From: Thermoprotei archaeon
GTDB taxonomy: Archaea > Thermoproteota > Nitrososphaeria > Geothermarchaeales > JDFR-13
DNA: 38,132 nt
Assembly: GCA_011043415.1 (NCBI GenBank)
Contig: DQXH01000059.1
Span: 1 to 38,132 of the forward strand
Direction: 5' to 3'
Position numbers and translations under genes: made by a program. How positions within the stretch are numbered: position 1 is the first letter of the stretch; each line of letters starts with the position of its first letter. Below are positions 1 through 8,541 of the stretch, one piece after another. Below the pieces are notes generated by a model that had not been told where the DNA came from, ran no database searches, and was given only the letters and a program-made list of their open reading frames with translations.

Positions 1-108
1 GAGTCCATAGCCTCCCCTAGAACCAGATTTCCTATGCTGACCTACTCTACCCCATCCATATGTTCTACTTCCTCTCTGCCATCTAGTCTTCCTATATCTA
101 TGAGGCAT
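1..108 (-). CDS. rpl15: Ribosomal protein uL15, N-terminal part (cut by window edge)
   Basis: Reading the minus strand from the ATG at 108 gives 36 residues beginning [20 protein letters not shown] and continuing with [16 protein letters not shown]. This is the Arg/Gly-rich N-terminal tail typical of archaeal uL15, a large-subunit protein that threads into 23S rRNA. The gene runs off the left edge. The start is supported by AGGTG about 8 nt upstream on the minus strand. It follows uL30 with a 46-nt gap, the usual uS5-uL30-uL15 order. It was too short for the ORF track. Confidence 0.9.
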   Translation of the reverse strand, partial: MPHRYRKTRWQRGSRTYGWGRVGQHRKSGSRGGYGL

Positions 109-154
109 GAAAAAACACCTTATTCAATTATAATTAAATCGATTTAACATATTT

Positions 155-619
155 TTAAAGCATTTTAAGTATTAACTTTCCAATATCCTCTCTATAACCT
201 AATTCTCCACCAGCGGTTATATGTTTCTTTATCGATCTTCTAAAACCCCCTCGTGGAGGATGCAGTCTAAACACAGGCTTCAAACCCTTGATATCCTTCA
301 GCTTCATAGACCCCTCAGCAATCTTCTTTGCCACAGTATCCAAATCCAATCCAGTCACTTTCTTAATATACTCCTCTGATACAGGCTTATTCCCTATCAG
401 CCTACCCCTCTTTAAGATAAGCTCCTTTACGATCTCAGGGGTTGCAGGGCCATATGTTATATAATCCTTCACCTTAAATATCATACCTCTATATACTTCA
501 GTATCAGGAACTATAGTTGCGTGGAACTTACGTACTAAGTGTAGCCTCTTAAGCGTTTCCTTAATATCATATCTTACATCAGGTATTCCCCTAATTCTAA
601 CTAGGATGAAGCCGGGCAT
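155..619 (-). CDS. rpl30: Ribosomal protein uL30 (archaeal long form)
   Basis: The 154-aa protein starts with the uL30 fold (FILVRIRG) and has the archaeal/eukaryotic C-terminal extension ending near HPPRGGFRRSIKKHITAGGE. It is a large-subunit protein and lies between uS5 and uL15 as in most archaea. The ATG lies just after the uS5 stop. The last uS5 codons (GAG AGG TTA) supply a purine-rich ribosome site, so the two are probably translationally coupled. The 46-nt gap to uL15 holds an AT-rich stretch that could be an internal promoter, but nothing decisive is visible. Confidence 0.95.
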   Translation of the reverse strand: MPGFILVRIRGIPDVRYDIKETLKRLHLVRKFHATIVPDTEVYRGMIFKVKDYITYGPATPEIVKELILKRGRLIGNKPVSEEYIKKVTGLDLDTVAKKIAEGSMKLKDIKGLKPVFRLHPPRGGFRRSIKKHITAGGELGYREDIGKLILKML

Positions 620-621
620 AT

Positions 622-1257
622 TTATTCTAACCTCTCATCAGGTAATACAATCTTATATGTATTTCTCAATGCATCGTATGTAGCCATAGCGAATGAAAGC
701 GGTGTTCTAGTTTCTCCAAATGCAATCACCCATACATCCTGGATACCAGCTAACTGAATAACCTTCTTTGCAGTATCACCGGCAACTATACCTAAACCCC
801 TTGGAGCAGGCTTAAGAAATACTTTAACACTCCCCCACTTACCTTCTGAAGCCGTAGCGATAGAGTGTGAAGCCCCACATCCACACTCCCAACTACCACA
901 TCCTCTCTTGACGGGAGCTATATTTAGTAAAGCTTTATTTAAAGCCTTTTGAATAGCCTGAGGAACTTGCCTATCCTTATCTATACCTACTCCGACTAAT
1001 CCAGCCCTATTGCCTACCACTACCGCAGCCCTAAACTTAGATCTCTCACCTGAGTCGGTCTGCTTCTGAACCAATCTAATCTCAATAACTTCATACTCTA
1101 GATCAGGCACTAGAAACTTAACTATCTCAGGCTCCTTAATTACATATCCATACTGAAAGATTTCGTATATAGATGTTATCCTACCTTCCTTAACTAATTT
1201 ACCTAGCTTCGTCTTAGGCTCCCAATCCTCTGGTGGAGGCTCTACTTTACTAACCAT
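622..1257 (-). CDS. rps5: Ribosomal protein uS5
   Basis: This small-subunit protein, which helps decoding accuracy at the mRNA entry region, has the double-stranded RNA-binding-like N domain followed by the conserved RGCGSWECGCG segment. The ORF track starts at a GTG at 1266. I prefer the ATG at 1257 because GGGTGAT lies about 4 nt upstream, whereas nothing similar precedes the GTG. This start lies within the last codons of uL18, giving an 8-nt overlap. The length (211 aa) is normal for archaea. Confidence 0.94.
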   Translation of the reverse strand: MVSKVEPPPEDWEPKTKLGKLVKEGRITSIYEIFQYGYVIKEPEIVKFLVPDLEYEVIEIRLVQKQTDSGERSKFRAAVVVGNRAGLVGVGIDKDRQVPQAIQKALNKALLNIAPVKRGCGSWECGCGASHSIATASEGKWGSVKVFLKPAPRGLGIVAGDTAKKVIQLAGIQDVWVIAFGETRTPLSFAMATYDALRNTYKIVLPDERLE

Positions 1258-1858
1258 CTGTATCACCCAAATCAGAGATTATCTTATTCTTCACATCCTC
1301 AAACATTTCAGGTATTTTCATAGGGTCTATACCCATTTCTAAGTATATGGAGAATCTCCTTTTAAATAAATCTGGATCTCTCTCCTTCAGAAGCTTAGCA
1401 TATTCAGCTATATGAAGACCTTTAATCCTGTCTTCATCCACTAAAACCTCTTCACCCATCGGAATATCTAATCCAGCGTCACGCGCCCCCATGACGGCGG
1501 CATATGGAATAGAAGCGTTTTTACTCCATGCAACACCTAAATTTAAAATAGCTTCTTTAACACCTTTTTTCAATGCATATTTCCCAGCTATATAACCTGT
1601 TAGATATGCGGCTGGAGTATTTTTAAGGCCATACCACCCGTATTTATCCTTTAAGATCTTTGATGATACAGATACTATAGTCTTATCTCCACCTATATCA
1701 GGCTTCATAATAGAGACATATATATACTTTAGACTACGTCTAACTACGAAAAGCGGCTTATCACTCTTTAAAAGCTTATATCTTAGTCTATAGTTTGTCC
1801 TAGCCTCCCTCCGCCTCCTAAATGGGACTTGATACGTAGGTCCTTTAGCCCTACCCAT
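1250..1858 (-). CDS. rpl18: Ribosomal protein uL18
   Basis: uL18 binds 5S rRNA. The true start is MGRAKGPTYQVPFRRRREAR at 1858. The ORF track extends 25 codons upstream into the tail of eL19, and those residues do not belong to the family. GGAGTGATTAAC directly precedes the ATG, a strong Shine-Dalgarno site. The protein has about 202 residues. Its last codons (GGT GAT ACA GAT GGT) hold the ribosome site and start codon of uS5, so the two genes are coupled. Confidence 0.94.
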   Translation of the reverse strand: MGRAKGPTYQVPFRRRREARTNYRLRYKLLKSDKPLFVVRRSLKYIYVSIMKPDIGGDKTIVSVSSKILKDKYGWYGLKNTPAAYLTGYIAGKYALKKGVKEAILNLGVAWSKNASIPYAAVMGARDAGLDIPMGEEVLVDEDRIKGLHIAEYAKLLKERDPDLFKRRFSIYLEMGIDPMKIPEMFEDVKNKIISDLGDTDG

Positions 1859-1859
1859 G

Positions 1860-2282
1860 TTAATCACTCCAGACATGTGTCTTAATATATTCAAGTAGAT
1901 GAGCCTTACTTCTAAACATCCCTCCCTTGACAAGCCTATATAGATGTCTATAATCCTTCCGACTCAGTTTCCCCTTATCCCTCAAGCTTCTTAACAGTCT
2001 TCTCTGAGACCTAACCCTCATAATCCATAGACGTTTACGAGATATTATAGCAGTCTTCTTACCCTTCCTACTCCCAGGTCCTCTCTTCCTCTTCCTAACC
2101 CTATGCACCTGACCTTTAACCGGTAGTACCTTAATTATACCTCTCCGATATAATATTTTAATATCTTCACGTGTATCTATATCCATAACCTCATCTAAAT
2201 GATCTGGATCTATCCATATTCTATCTACTCCAACCCCTAATACCCTAGCCGCAATCCTACGTTTATTAGCTATATTCACCAT
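1860..2282 (-). CDS. rpl19e: Ribosomal protein eL19
   Basis: This 140-aa protein, found only in archaea and eukaryotes, matches eL19: MVNIANKRRIAARVLGVGVD at the start, then the basic KRKRGPGSRKGKK segment and a long helical C-terminus. It sits on the large subunit and contributes to inter-subunit bridges. The start ATG follows GGAGGTTATAG. It ends one base before the uL18 start codon, so it is probably in one transcript with the rest of the cluster. Confidence 0.95.
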   Translation of the reverse strand: MVNIANKRRIAARVLGVGVDRIWIDPDHLDEVMDIDTREDIKILYRRGIIKVLPVKGQVHRVRKRKRGPGSRKGKKTAIISRKRLWIMRVRSQRRLLRSLRDKGKLSRKDYRHLYRLVKGGMFRSKAHLLEYIKTHVWSD

Positions 2283-2284
2283 TT

Positions 2285-2689
2285 CTATAACCTCCTATTC
2301 AATACTTTAATACCCAATTTATCAGCCATTTTTATAATCTCAATCCGCTTCCTCCTACCTACAGTAGATGCTATTCTAATCGCATACCTCTTAGGATCTA
2401 TATCCTCCAACTCCTTTACATTATGTACCAATACCTCTATAAATCCCGATGGGTGCCTACCCCTAACGATCTTAGGCACTCTATAACCTATATTTGGTAT
2501 AGGAGGTCTCCCCTTCTTCTTCAGCCTCATCTTACTATCTATACCTCGAGGCCTCCTCCAGCTTTCCTTAACCCTTACATATCTCCAACTCTCCTGCCTT
2601 ATGAAATCGGGTTCCCTCTTCTTCATAACCTTCCTTAATTCCAGCATCTTAGTCTCTAACTCACTTAACTCAGGCTTTCTCCTGCTCAT
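2285..2689 (-). CDS. rpl32e: Ribosomal protein eL32
   Basis: This 134-aa basic protein carries the eL32 core: [22 protein letters not shown], then [13 protein letters not shown] and a C-terminal [12 protein letters not shown] segment. eL32 is a large-subunit protein specific to archaea and eukaryotes. The start codon lies within the last codons of uL6 (20-nt overlap), an unusually long overlap that suggests coupled translation. The plus-strand ORF at 2423-2638 is a shadow of this gene. Confidence 0.94.
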   Translation of the reverse strand: MSRRKPELSELETKMLELRKVMKKREPDFIRQESWRYVRVKESWRRPRGIDSKMRLKKKGRPPIPNIGYRVPKIVRGRHPSGFIEVLVHNVKELEDIDPKRYAIRIASTVGRRKRIEIIKMADKLGIKVLNRRL

Positions 2690-3248
2690 TTATCCCAACC
2701 CCCTTGTAATATAGGTAGATCCCATCTAAAAATACTCTAGGATCCTTATTCTTGACCTTAGTCGCGAGATATATATTCGCTGCAGTCTGCCCAACTAGAT
2801 CCTTATCTATACCAGTTATAATCAGATCTATATCAGTACCTTTCTTAATAACCCTTACATTCACTCCAGGTAAGATCTTCGCCCTCCTAACTCCCCGCTC
2901 ACCAGCGAAATTAGATATTATTACATAATCATTTTCAACCCTTATATTCATCGGGAAATGAACATAGTATGCCTTCATTTTATATACGAATCCCTTTGTA
3001 ACACCTGTAAAAACATTCCGAATTCTACCTGCAATAGTATTTATTAGTGCATAACCCTTCTTACCCTTCCAATAAATTTCATATTTAATCCTATTATCCT
3101 CTAACTTAAATTTCACAGGCACGCCTCCAAAGTCCTTTATGACTGTGCCAAGAGGGCCGGATACTTTAATAGTCTTCTCATTTAGCAACTCTACATTTAC
3201 TCCCTCCGGGATCTCAACCTCACCATAATGAATCCTTTTAGCAGTCAT
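2670..3248 (-). CDS. rpl6: Ribosomal protein uL6
   Basis: uL6 lies near the factor-binding site of the large subunit. The 192-aa product has two repeated alpha/beta domains. The first begins [20 protein letters not shown], with the typical GPLGT motif. The second contains the [17 protein letters not shown] segment. AGGTGGTTAT precedes the ATG. The gene follows uS8 and overlaps eL32 by 20 nt at its 3' end. Confidence 0.95.
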   Translation of the reverse strand: MTAKRIHYGEVEIPEGVNVELLNEKTIKVSGPLGTVIKDFGGVPVKFKLEDNRIKYEIYWKGKKGYALINTIAGRIRNVFTGVTKGFVYKMKAYYVHFPMNIRVENDYVIISNFAGERGVRRAKILPGVNVRVIKKGTDIDLIITGIDKDLVGQTAANIYLATKVKNKDPRVFLDGIYLYYKGVGINEQEKA

Positions 3249-3257
3249 ATAACCACC

Positions 3258-3650
3258 TTAATATACGTACGCTACTAAAACACCCCCCAACCCTTCATTT
3301 AAACACTCTTGATGTGTTTTAACGCCTTTAGGAGTTGAGATAATTAAGATTCCAATATCTCTAGATGGTAGGAAATGTTTTGCATATTCAAGGATCTCAG
3401 TTTTCTTAACGGGAAAGCGGGGTTTAATAGCTCTACATTTATTTATCTTACCTGATAATTCGATTCTAATCTTATTCCCCCTACCATCTTCAATCAGCTG
3501 AAAATCTTTAATATATCCCTCTCTCTTCATAATCTTAAGTATCTCAAGTGCAAACTTTGATGCAGGATGTATAATTACCTCTTTCTTCCTCACAGCTTCC
3601 GCATTACTTATCGCCGACATTATATTACTAATTATATCTATCTGAACCAT
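3258..3650 (-). CDS. rps8: Ribosomal protein uS8
   Basis: The 130-aa protein has the uS8 two-domain pattern: an N-terminal SNIMSAISNAEAVRKKEV helix and a C-terminal VISTPKGVKTHQE-like segment (here LIISTPKGVKTHQECLNEGLGG with conserved Ser/Thr-Pro). uS8 is a primary 16S rRNA binder of the platform. GGGGTGAT lies directly before the ATG. It stands between uS14 and uL6 in standard order. Confidence 0.95.
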   Translation of the reverse strand: MVQIDIISNIMSAISNAEAVRKKEVIIHPASKFALEILKIMKREGYIKDFQLIEDGRGNKIRIELSGKINKCRAIKPRFPVKKTEILEYAKHFLPSRDIGILIISTPKGVKTHQECLNEGLGGVLVAYVY

Positions 3651-3662
3651 ATCACCCCACCT

Positions 3663-3824
3663 TTACATGTACTTCTTGAAGCCTAATTCCTCGGCGATCT
3701 CCCTGAAGCATCTTCTACATAGCATTAATCCATGTGCCTGTATAACTGCAACATGAGTCCCACATCTCATGCATCTTCTACTACCCTTACCATATTTTCT
3801 CTCCTTAGGCTTCTGCTTAGCCAT
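3663..3824 (-). CDS. rps14: Ribosomal protein uS14 (zinc-binding short form)
   Basis: This 53-aa gene is missing from the ORF track. Reading back from the ATG at 3824 gives [20 protein letters not shown] followed by [20 protein letters not shown] and an acidic/basic tail ending GFKKYM. Two CxxC pairs (CMRC and CRRC) form the zinc site of archaeal uS14. It sits in the small-subunit head. AGGTGGTTTAAC precedes the start. The uL5 stop lies one base upstream, and the uS8 start is 12 nt beyond the stop. Confidence 0.95.
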   Translation of the reverse strand: MAKQKPKERKYGKGSRRCMRCGTHVAVIQAHGLMLCRRCFREIAEELGFKKYM

Positions 3825-3825
3825 G

Positions 3826-4356
3826 TTAAACCACCTCTACACCCAACTCCTTCTTTACAAATTCAATAGCCTCATCCTTTTTAACTATAGCATTCTTACC
3901 TGTCTTCGACCTTCTAAACCTTCTATTCTCTACGCGTAAACCAGGCTTAGCGAGATGTACTATAACATCCATCCCAAATACACCTATATTAGGATCATAC
4001 TTCGTATCGGGTATCATTAAATGCTCTTTAATCCCGAATGCAAAGTTTCCATACTCGTCGAATGAAGAGCTCTTAATCTTCCTATCGACGGCCTCTAAAG
4101 CCTTCTCTAGGAATGCCCTGGCTTTATCGCCTCTCAACGTAACCATCACCGAAATCGGCTGCTTCCTACTTATTCCGAATGCTTTAATCGTTTTCTTAGC
4201 CTTCCTAAATATAGGCTTCTGTCCTGTGAGAGTTTCTAGAAGCTTTGCAGCCCTTTGAAGCCTATCCCAGTCGCTCCCAACACATATATGCACAACAACC
4301 TTCTCTATCTTCACTCTCTCCATAGGATTCTTTTTAATCGTCTCTTCAGCACTCAT
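3826..4356 (-). CDS. rpl5: Ribosomal protein uL5
   Basis: uL5 binds 5S rRNA and contacts the P-site tRNA. The 176-aa protein begins with a short polar tail and then has [20 protein letters not shown]-like residues, [15 protein letters not shown] and the [20 protein letters not shown] signature. The start ATG follows AGGTGGTAGTAT. The order eS4-uL5-uS14 is as expected. Confidence 0.95.
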   Translation of the reverse strand: MSAEETIKKNPMERVKIEKVVVHICVGSDWDRLQRAAKLLETLTGQKPIFRKAKKTIKAFGISRKQPISVMVTLRGDKARAFLEKALEAVDRKIKSSSFDEYGNFAFGIKEHLMIPDTKYDPNIGVFGMDVIVHLAKPGLRVENRRFRRSKTGKNAIVKKDEAIEFVKKELGVEVV

Positions 4357-4366
4357 ATACTACCAC

Positions 4367-5107
4367 CTAGTACCAAGGAATTTTTATTATCGGTTTATCA
4401 GAGCCTATTGGGAATATATATTCGAAGACAGTCTCATACTCCTCGCTATCACCTACTAATCTAACGATTCTAGGCTTCAAGGGATGAGGCTTTAAAATAT
4501 CTTTAATTTTACCTAGCCTACCTATTTTACTACCTCCTGTAATTAATGCCATATTCCCAGGTTCAAGTCTTATATAGCCATCTAACTTATTTTCATTATA
4601 ATTATATATTAGAGTATCACCAGGCTTCAAGGTATAGTATTCAGACTCTTTATCAAATAAGAAATTCCTTCCATCATGCGTAGTTAATTGGATTCGAGAC
4701 CATTTAACCATAGTCTTATTCTTAATCTGTAATGGCTTAATTAACACATCATCCGCATCAGATATTTCATATGGATATATTAGATTAATTTTATGCGGTA
4801 GGATTCTATAGAATTTATTTTCCGGGACTAATTCTATAACATCCATTAAACCTATTGGAAAATGATAATCTAGAATTTTTTTACCATCAACCTTAATGTA
4901 TCCCTTACGAAGAATATATTTGACCTCTCTCAAGTTATTTGCGATTCCCAATATATCCCTTATCAATATACCTAATGGTATTGCACGATCCGCTGGATGA
5001 GGCCCTGGATTAATTCTAATAGTCCATTTCCCCAATTTCCTTGGAAGCTTATATGTTATAGGCGCTGCCAACCTTTTTAAATGTCTAGACCCCCCTTTCT
5101 TCGTCAT
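4367..5107 (-). CDS. rps4e: Ribosomal protein eS4
   Basis: The 246-aa product is archaeal eS4: an N-terminal GGSRHLKRLAAP segment, an S4-type RNA-binding domain around residues 40-95 (REVKYILRKGYIKVDGK), and a KOW-like C-terminal region (GNMALITGGSKIGRLGKI). It is a small-subunit protein found in archaea and eukaryotes. Its ATG overlaps the uL24 stop by one base (TAATG). The uL24 C-terminal codons provide GGTGGTGAG as ribosome site, a coupled arrangement. Confidence 0.95.
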   Translation of the reverse strand: MTKKGGSRHLKRLAAPITYKLPRKLGKWTIRINPGPHPADRAIPLGILIRDILGIANNLREVKYILRKGYIKVDGKKILDYHFPIGLMDVIELVPENKFYRILPHKINLIYPYEISDADDVLIKPLQIKNKTMVKWSRIQLTTHDGRNFLFDKESEYYTLKPGDTLIYNYNENKLDGYIRLEPGNMALITGGSKIGRLGKIKDILKPHPLKPRIVRLVGDSEEYETVFEYIFPIGSDKPIIKIPWY

Positions 5108-5484
5108 TACTCACCACCTACTTTAGATACACTTTCAAGCTTCTTCTTCCTATATTCATCAGATAGGTCCAACTCTATAATCATTAGATTTGAATAATGT
5201 ATAGGTATATATACTTTTTCACCCCTACTATTTTCCCTAGTCACCCCCTCTATAAAGACACGATATTTCTTTCGGTCAACCTTGGTGACTTTACCCTCTA
5301 CACCCTTATGATCCCCCCTCATAATCCTGACTTTATCACCTACTCTAATCGGGAAACTTCTTATACCATACTTTTCTCTAAGCTCCTTAGATAAGTGGAC
5401 AGACATAATCTTACCTCTTTTATGTAGAGGCGCGTTGAAGAAGCTTTTTCTCTGTTTAGACGGTTTTTTACTTAACCCACTCAT
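5107..5484 (-). CDS. rpl24: Ribosomal protein uL24
   Basis: uL24 is an assembly-initiator protein of the large subunit. It shows [20 protein letters not shown] and the KOW motif [20 protein letters not shown]. The ORF track starts at a GTG at 5493. I chose the ATG at 5484 ([13 protein letters not shown]) because AGGTG lies just upstream and covers that GTG. The length is 125 aa. It sits between uL14 and eS4; the plus-strand ORFs here are shadows. Confidence 0.93.
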   Translation of the reverse strand: MSGLSKKPSKQRKSFFNAPLHKRGKIMSVHLSKELREKYGIRSFPIRVGDKVRIMRGDHKGVEGKVTKVDRKKYRVFIEGVTRENSRGEKVYIPIHYSNLMIIELDLSDEYRKKKLESVSKVGGE

Positions 5485-5493
5485 ATTAGACAC

Positions 5494-5916
5494 CTATATA
5501 ATTAAAGTAGCCATACTGGCTATACGAGACCATATATCAGCAGCTTCTTTAGCGACAGGGCCCTTAATTTCGGTCCCAATCGGATTTCCTTCTGGAGTAA
5601 TTAAGACTGCGGCATTATCCTCGAACATCACCCTAGTTCCATCGGGACGCCTTATCGGAAACTTCTGCCTAACTAATACAGCATCTAATACCTGCTTCCT
5701 AAGTTTATATGGTCCTACATAGACAGTTACTTTGATATGATCACCTACACATGCTGCAGGCCTTCTCTTCAACCTACCTTTATAACCCACTACCTGAATC
5801 ACCTTAAGCTTTTTTGCACCACTATTATCTGCACAATTAATTATACTACCTACTGGAATTGCACGTGTGATTTTAGGTCGTCTAAGTAAGACGCCTCCAA
5901 TACTTACTCTACCCAC
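5494..5916 (-). CDS. rpl14: Ribosomal protein uL14
   Basis: uL14 lies at the subunit interface. The protein contains the family signature INCADNSGAKKLKVIQVVGY and a C-terminal EGNPIGTEIKGPVAKE segment. The ORF track starts at GTG 5925, but that GTG is part of the Shine-Dalgarno GGGAGGTGA. The second GTG at 5916 has this site 5 nt upstream and is the likelier start, giving 140 aa. The start overlaps the tail of uS17 by 8 nt. Confidence 0.93.
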   Translation of the reverse strand: MGRVSIGGVLLRRPKITRAIPVGSIINCADNSGAKKLKVIQVVGYKGRLKRRPAACVGDHIKVTVYVGPYKLRKQVLDAVLVRQKFPIRRPDGTRVMFEDNAAVLITPEGNPIGTEIKGPVAKEAADIWSRIASMATLII

Positions 5917-6259
5917 TAGATTCACCTCCCTTCGTCTTATTATATACTACGACGAAGGAAATTGTTTTACTTAATGGTCTACATTCAGCTGCCACAACCT
6001 CATCTCCTTCATCCACATTCATACAAGGCGGGATGTATACACTGATTTTAGACCGCCTTCTCGCATAACGCCTATATTTCTTATCATAATGTAGATACTC
6101 CCTTAATAACACCCCGGCCTTCTGCATCTTAACACTTACGATTCTACCTTCTATCAATATCCCCCTCACCTTTAAATGTCCGTGATACGGACATTTAGGG
6201 TCGTCACATGTCTTCTTCGGTGGGGGGAAACCTAGTCCAGGGTCTCTAACCTTAGTCAT
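5909..6259 (-). CDS. rps17: Ribosomal protein uS17
   Basis: This 116-aa small-subunit protein has the OB-fold core VRGILIEGRIVSVKMQKAGV, then RREYLHYDKKYRRYARR-type basic residues and the conserved IPPCMNVDEGDEVVAAECRP. Its N-terminal CDDPKCPYHG is a feature of archaeal uS17. The start ATG overlaps the Rpp29 stop as ATGA. The C-terminal KGGESSG is encoded by bases that also form the uL14 ribosome site. Confidence 0.95.
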   Translation of the reverse strand: MTKVRDPGLGFPPPKKTCDDPKCPYHGHLKVRGILIEGRIVSVKMQKAGVLLREYLHYDKKYRRYARRRSKISVYIPPCMNVDEGDEVVAAECRPLSKTISFVVVYNKTKGGESSG

Positions 6260-6510
6260 ATTTTCTCCAACCTCCTAACATAGTCTCCTAATAAATCATC
6301 TCCCGATACCTTAAGAATCTTATTACCTATCTTAATTTCAAATAAACATCCCTTCTTCCCTATCCTATATATGGCACCTTTATCATCCATAATTACAAGA
6401 GTATTTTTTGTATCGTCTATAATGACACCTTCTATCCCAATCTGTGATTTATTAGGAGACCATATTATCTTCATCCTACTTCCTATTGTAGATACAAATG
6501 TTTTAATCAT
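6256..6510 (-). CDS. rnp1: RNase P protein component 1 (Rpp29/Pop4)
   Basis: The 84-aa product has the Rpp29 beta-barrel (Sm-like) pattern IGIEGVIIDDTKNTLVIMDD, then GAIYRIGKKGCLFEIKIG and GDDLLGDYVRRLEKI. With RNase P RNA and the other archaeal subunits it removes the 5' leader of pre-tRNAs. It lies between uL29 and uS17, its usual archaeal place, with ATGA overlaps on both sides. Many archaea have an aIF1/SUI1 gene between uL29 and rnp1; here there is none. Confidence 0.9.
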   Translation of the reverse strand: MIKTFVSTIGSRMKIIWSPNKSQIGIEGVIIDDTKNTLVIMDDKGAIYRIGKKGCLFEIKIGNKILKVSGDDLLGDYVRRLEKI

Positions 6511-6707
6511 ATCTTAATTCCCCTCTCCCTCAATATTGTTAATATCCTTGCACGGGTTTTCCTCAGATGCTTTACCCTACCCGGCTTCTCAACTGCTCCA
6601 CCGGATTCAATCACTCTTCTTATCTTAAATAACTCCTCATTCAACTCATTTAATATTTTAATTAATTCTTCATTAGACTTCTCTCTTAATTCATCTAGAC
6701 TCTTCAC
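6507..6707 (-). CDS. rpl29: Ribosomal protein uL29
   Basis: This small two-helix protein of the exit-tunnel rim has KSLDELREKSNEEL and the RRVIESGGAVEKPGRVKHLR segment typical of archaeal uL29. The ORF track starts at GTG 6716, which lies inside the Shine-Dalgarno GGAGGTGA. The next in-frame GTG at 6707 has this site 5 nt upstream, so I start there (66 aa). The gene overlaps the end of uS3 by 17 nt. Confidence 0.91.
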   Translation of the reverse strand: MKSLDELREKSNEELIKILNELNEELFKIRRVIESGGAVEKPGRVKHLRKTRARILTILRERGIKI

Positions 6708-7350
6708 TTGACTCACCTCCCTCCGATTCCTTAACCATAGATCGGGACATGAGATACTCGTCTAAGCTCATCTTCATTATAGATACTTTAACTCCAATTA
6801 TACCATGTTTTGTTAATACAGGCCTCTTCGCAGATTCAACTAATTTTTTAGCTATATCCCCGCTCTTCAACACTGTTCCAGCAGTGAATTTCTCGAACGC
6901 CGATCTTACTGTTCTAAGCTTTCCACTTATCACGATCTCGACGCCAGCAGCGCCGGCATTCATAATTACATTTAAAGCCCAGAAGCCGACTCTCCTATAC
7001 CTTATTCCCCTTAGAAGCTGTCTCTCAATCTGCCAAGCCATTATCCTTGGATTCAACTCCGGCTCCTCGACTTCATACACCGATATATTTACGTCTTTGT
7101 AGTTGAATACCTCTTCAATCTTCTTAGCCAATTCCTTAATTTTAGCTCCTCTCCGACCTATAACCAATCCAGGTCTCAATGCATATATAATTATTCTAGT
7201 TCCAAGGGCTTCTCTAGGGGTGGATACTACTCTAACGCCAGCGTAACCTGCATTCGAAAGCTCTTCATCAAGCCACTCGTCTAGCAATATCTTCTTCCTC
7301 TCACGCTCTATAAACAATTTTATCTTAGACCTCTCCCTATCTAACGACAT
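6691..7350 (-). CDS. rps3: Ribosomal protein uS3
   Basis: uS3 lines the mRNA entry tunnel. The 219-aa protein has an N-terminal KH type II domain with the GxxG loop GRRGAKIKELAKKIE (about residues 70-95) and a C-terminal domain with AGAAGVEIVISGKLR and KFTAGTVLKSGD. AGGTGTAACC precedes the ATG. The C-terminal GGESSEESR tail is encoded by bases that also hold the uL29 ribosome site and start. Confidence 0.95.
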   Translation of the reverse strand: MSLDRERSKIKLFIERERKKILLDEWLDEELSNAGYAGVRVVSTPREALGTRIIIYALRPGLVIGRRGAKIKELAKKIEEVFNYKDVNISVYEVEEPELNPRIMAWQIERQLLRGIRYRRVGFWALNVIMNAGAAGVEIVISGKLRTVRSAFEKFTAGTVLKSGDIAKKLVESAKRPVLTKHGIIGVKVSIMKMSLDEYLMSRSMVKESEGGESSEESR

Positions 7351-7352
7351 GG

Positions 7353-7820
7353 TTACACCTCCTTAGCCACCATTTCTACATGTATTAAGGTATCGAAATA
7401 GGGAGACGATCTTCCGAAAGCCCTAGGAATATATTTCTTAATCTTCCTTCCACGGTGTGCAACACAGTGAATAATCTTTAATCTAGATGTATCTAAACCC
7501 TTATCCTCAGCATTATTTACCAGATTATCAACTAGCTTAAGGAAGAATGAAGCTGCCTTCACAGGATATCTACCAGCATACCATTTATTCAAGCCTCTTC
7601 TATGAGGGACCTTCTTTTTATATCTCTTGAATGGTACAGGCCTCTTTAGACTTATTACTTCCTCCAAGTACCTACGGGCATCATCAACAAACATCCCTTT
7701 AATCTCTCTCGCTATTTCAACAGCATGTTTCGGCGATATAGAGACCTCTCTTAAACTAGCCTTAACATACTTCTCTTCCTCTTCTTCCGGTATCTGTATA
7801 CTATATCTCCATGTCGGCAT
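7353..7820 (-). CDS. rpl22: Ribosomal protein uL22, first gene of the cluster
   Basis: The 155-aa protein has the uL22 core (SPKHAVEIAREIKGMFVDDA) and the C-terminal RKIKKYIPRAFGRSSPYFDT hairpin that reaches into the exit tunnel. It is normally preceded by uS19 and the uL2/uL23/uL4/uL3 group, but here a 98-nt non-coding gap and the TFE gene lie upstream. The ATG follows AGGGTGTATAATAA. It therefore heads this transcription unit. Confidence 0.95.
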   Translation of the reverse strand: MPTWRYSIQIPEEEEEKYVKASLREVSISPKHAVEIAREIKGMFVDDARRYLEEVISLKRPVPFKRYKKKVPHRRGLNKWYAGRYPVKAASFFLKLVDNLVNNAEDKGLDTSRLKIIHCVAHRGRKIKKYIPRAFGRSSPYFDTLIHVEMVAKEV

Positions 7821-7891
7821 TTATTATACACCCTAAAGCCTATCAATTAAGAATTATGTCTAAAATATTAATCTTTATTGAAGTAAACCTA

Positions 7892-7903
7892 GAATTTAAA
7901 TAA
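7892..7903 (-). promoter_or_regulatory. Candidate TATA box for the uL22-uL15 ribosomal cluster
   Basis: On the minus strand TTATTTAAATTC is the best TATA-like element in the 98-nt gap between TFE and uL22. Initiation about 26 nt downstream would leave a leader of roughly 50 nt with its own ribosome site. The call rests on sequence similarity and spacing only. Confidence 0.45.
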
Positions 7904-7918
7904 GTATATATGTAAAAA

Positions 7919-8500
7919 CTATCCTTCAGACTCGGGTATATCCTCTTTAATAACCTCCTCTTTAAAATAACTATTCATAATCTTCTTCATCTCAGACAAC
8001 GCCCACTTTATTGCAGCGATCAACCTGCTATTATCATAAGGCATTAGAGTTTTACCACATAGGGGACATTTAAACATATTATCGGCAGCTTCACTAAATG
8101 TATATCTATCATGCCCCTCGGTTAAACACCAATAAAATATGTTTGACGTCTCATATTCAAGCTTCTTTTCAAGCCTATCAATAATTTTTCTATATAAGCC
8201 TAATAGAATACCATCCACCTGATCTAATGGAAGGACCCAGTAAAATGTTATCCAACCAGTTTCACTTGTCACTCTCTTAGAGGTGATTAAACCTTCACCA
8301 GCTAATACCCATATAACCCTTCTAACCTCACTCTCATCTACACCTAGTATCTCAGAGATTTCATTATCTGTTATCTCACCCTTATCAGCTATCACCTCTA
8401 TTATACGCCTAGCAATCTCCCCCTTATATGATTCGGCGAGTGTAGCTAGTATATGGACTGCAGACTTATATAAATCATCTGAAGAAGGCTTATCATCCAT
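7919..8500 (-). CDS. tfe: Transcription initiation factor E alpha (TFE)
   Basis: TFE assists promoter opening by archaeal RNA polymerase. The 193-aa product has an N-terminal winged helix (about 1-95; ITDNEISEILGVDESEVRRV) and a C-terminal zinc-ribbon with FYWCLTEGHDRYTF and FKCPLCGKTL. The first half of the zinc site is degenerate (one Cys plus a His), which is seen in other archaeal TFEs. GGTGAT lies 8 nt before the ATG. Downstream is the ribosomal cluster with its own promoter; upstream lies Trm56 on the same strand with a 41-nt gap. Confidence 0.9.
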   Translation of the reverse strand: MDDKPSSDDLYKSAVHILATLAESYKGEIARRIIEVIADKGEITDNEISEILGVDESEVRRVIWVLAGEGLITSKRVTSETGWITFYWVLPLDQVDGILLGLYRKIIDRLEKKLEYETSNIFYWCLTEGHDRYTFSEAADNMFKCPLCGKTLMPYDNSRLIAAIKWALSEMKKIMNSYFKEEVIKEDIPESEG

Positions 8501-8541
8501 ATTCTAAATCACCATAATGTTATAAAATAATATTATTATCA

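Noticed and set aside
1250-1933. Long form of uL18 starting at 1933
   Set aside because: The first 25 residues come from bases inside the eL19 tail and match no uL18; the MGRAKGP start has a strong ribosome site.
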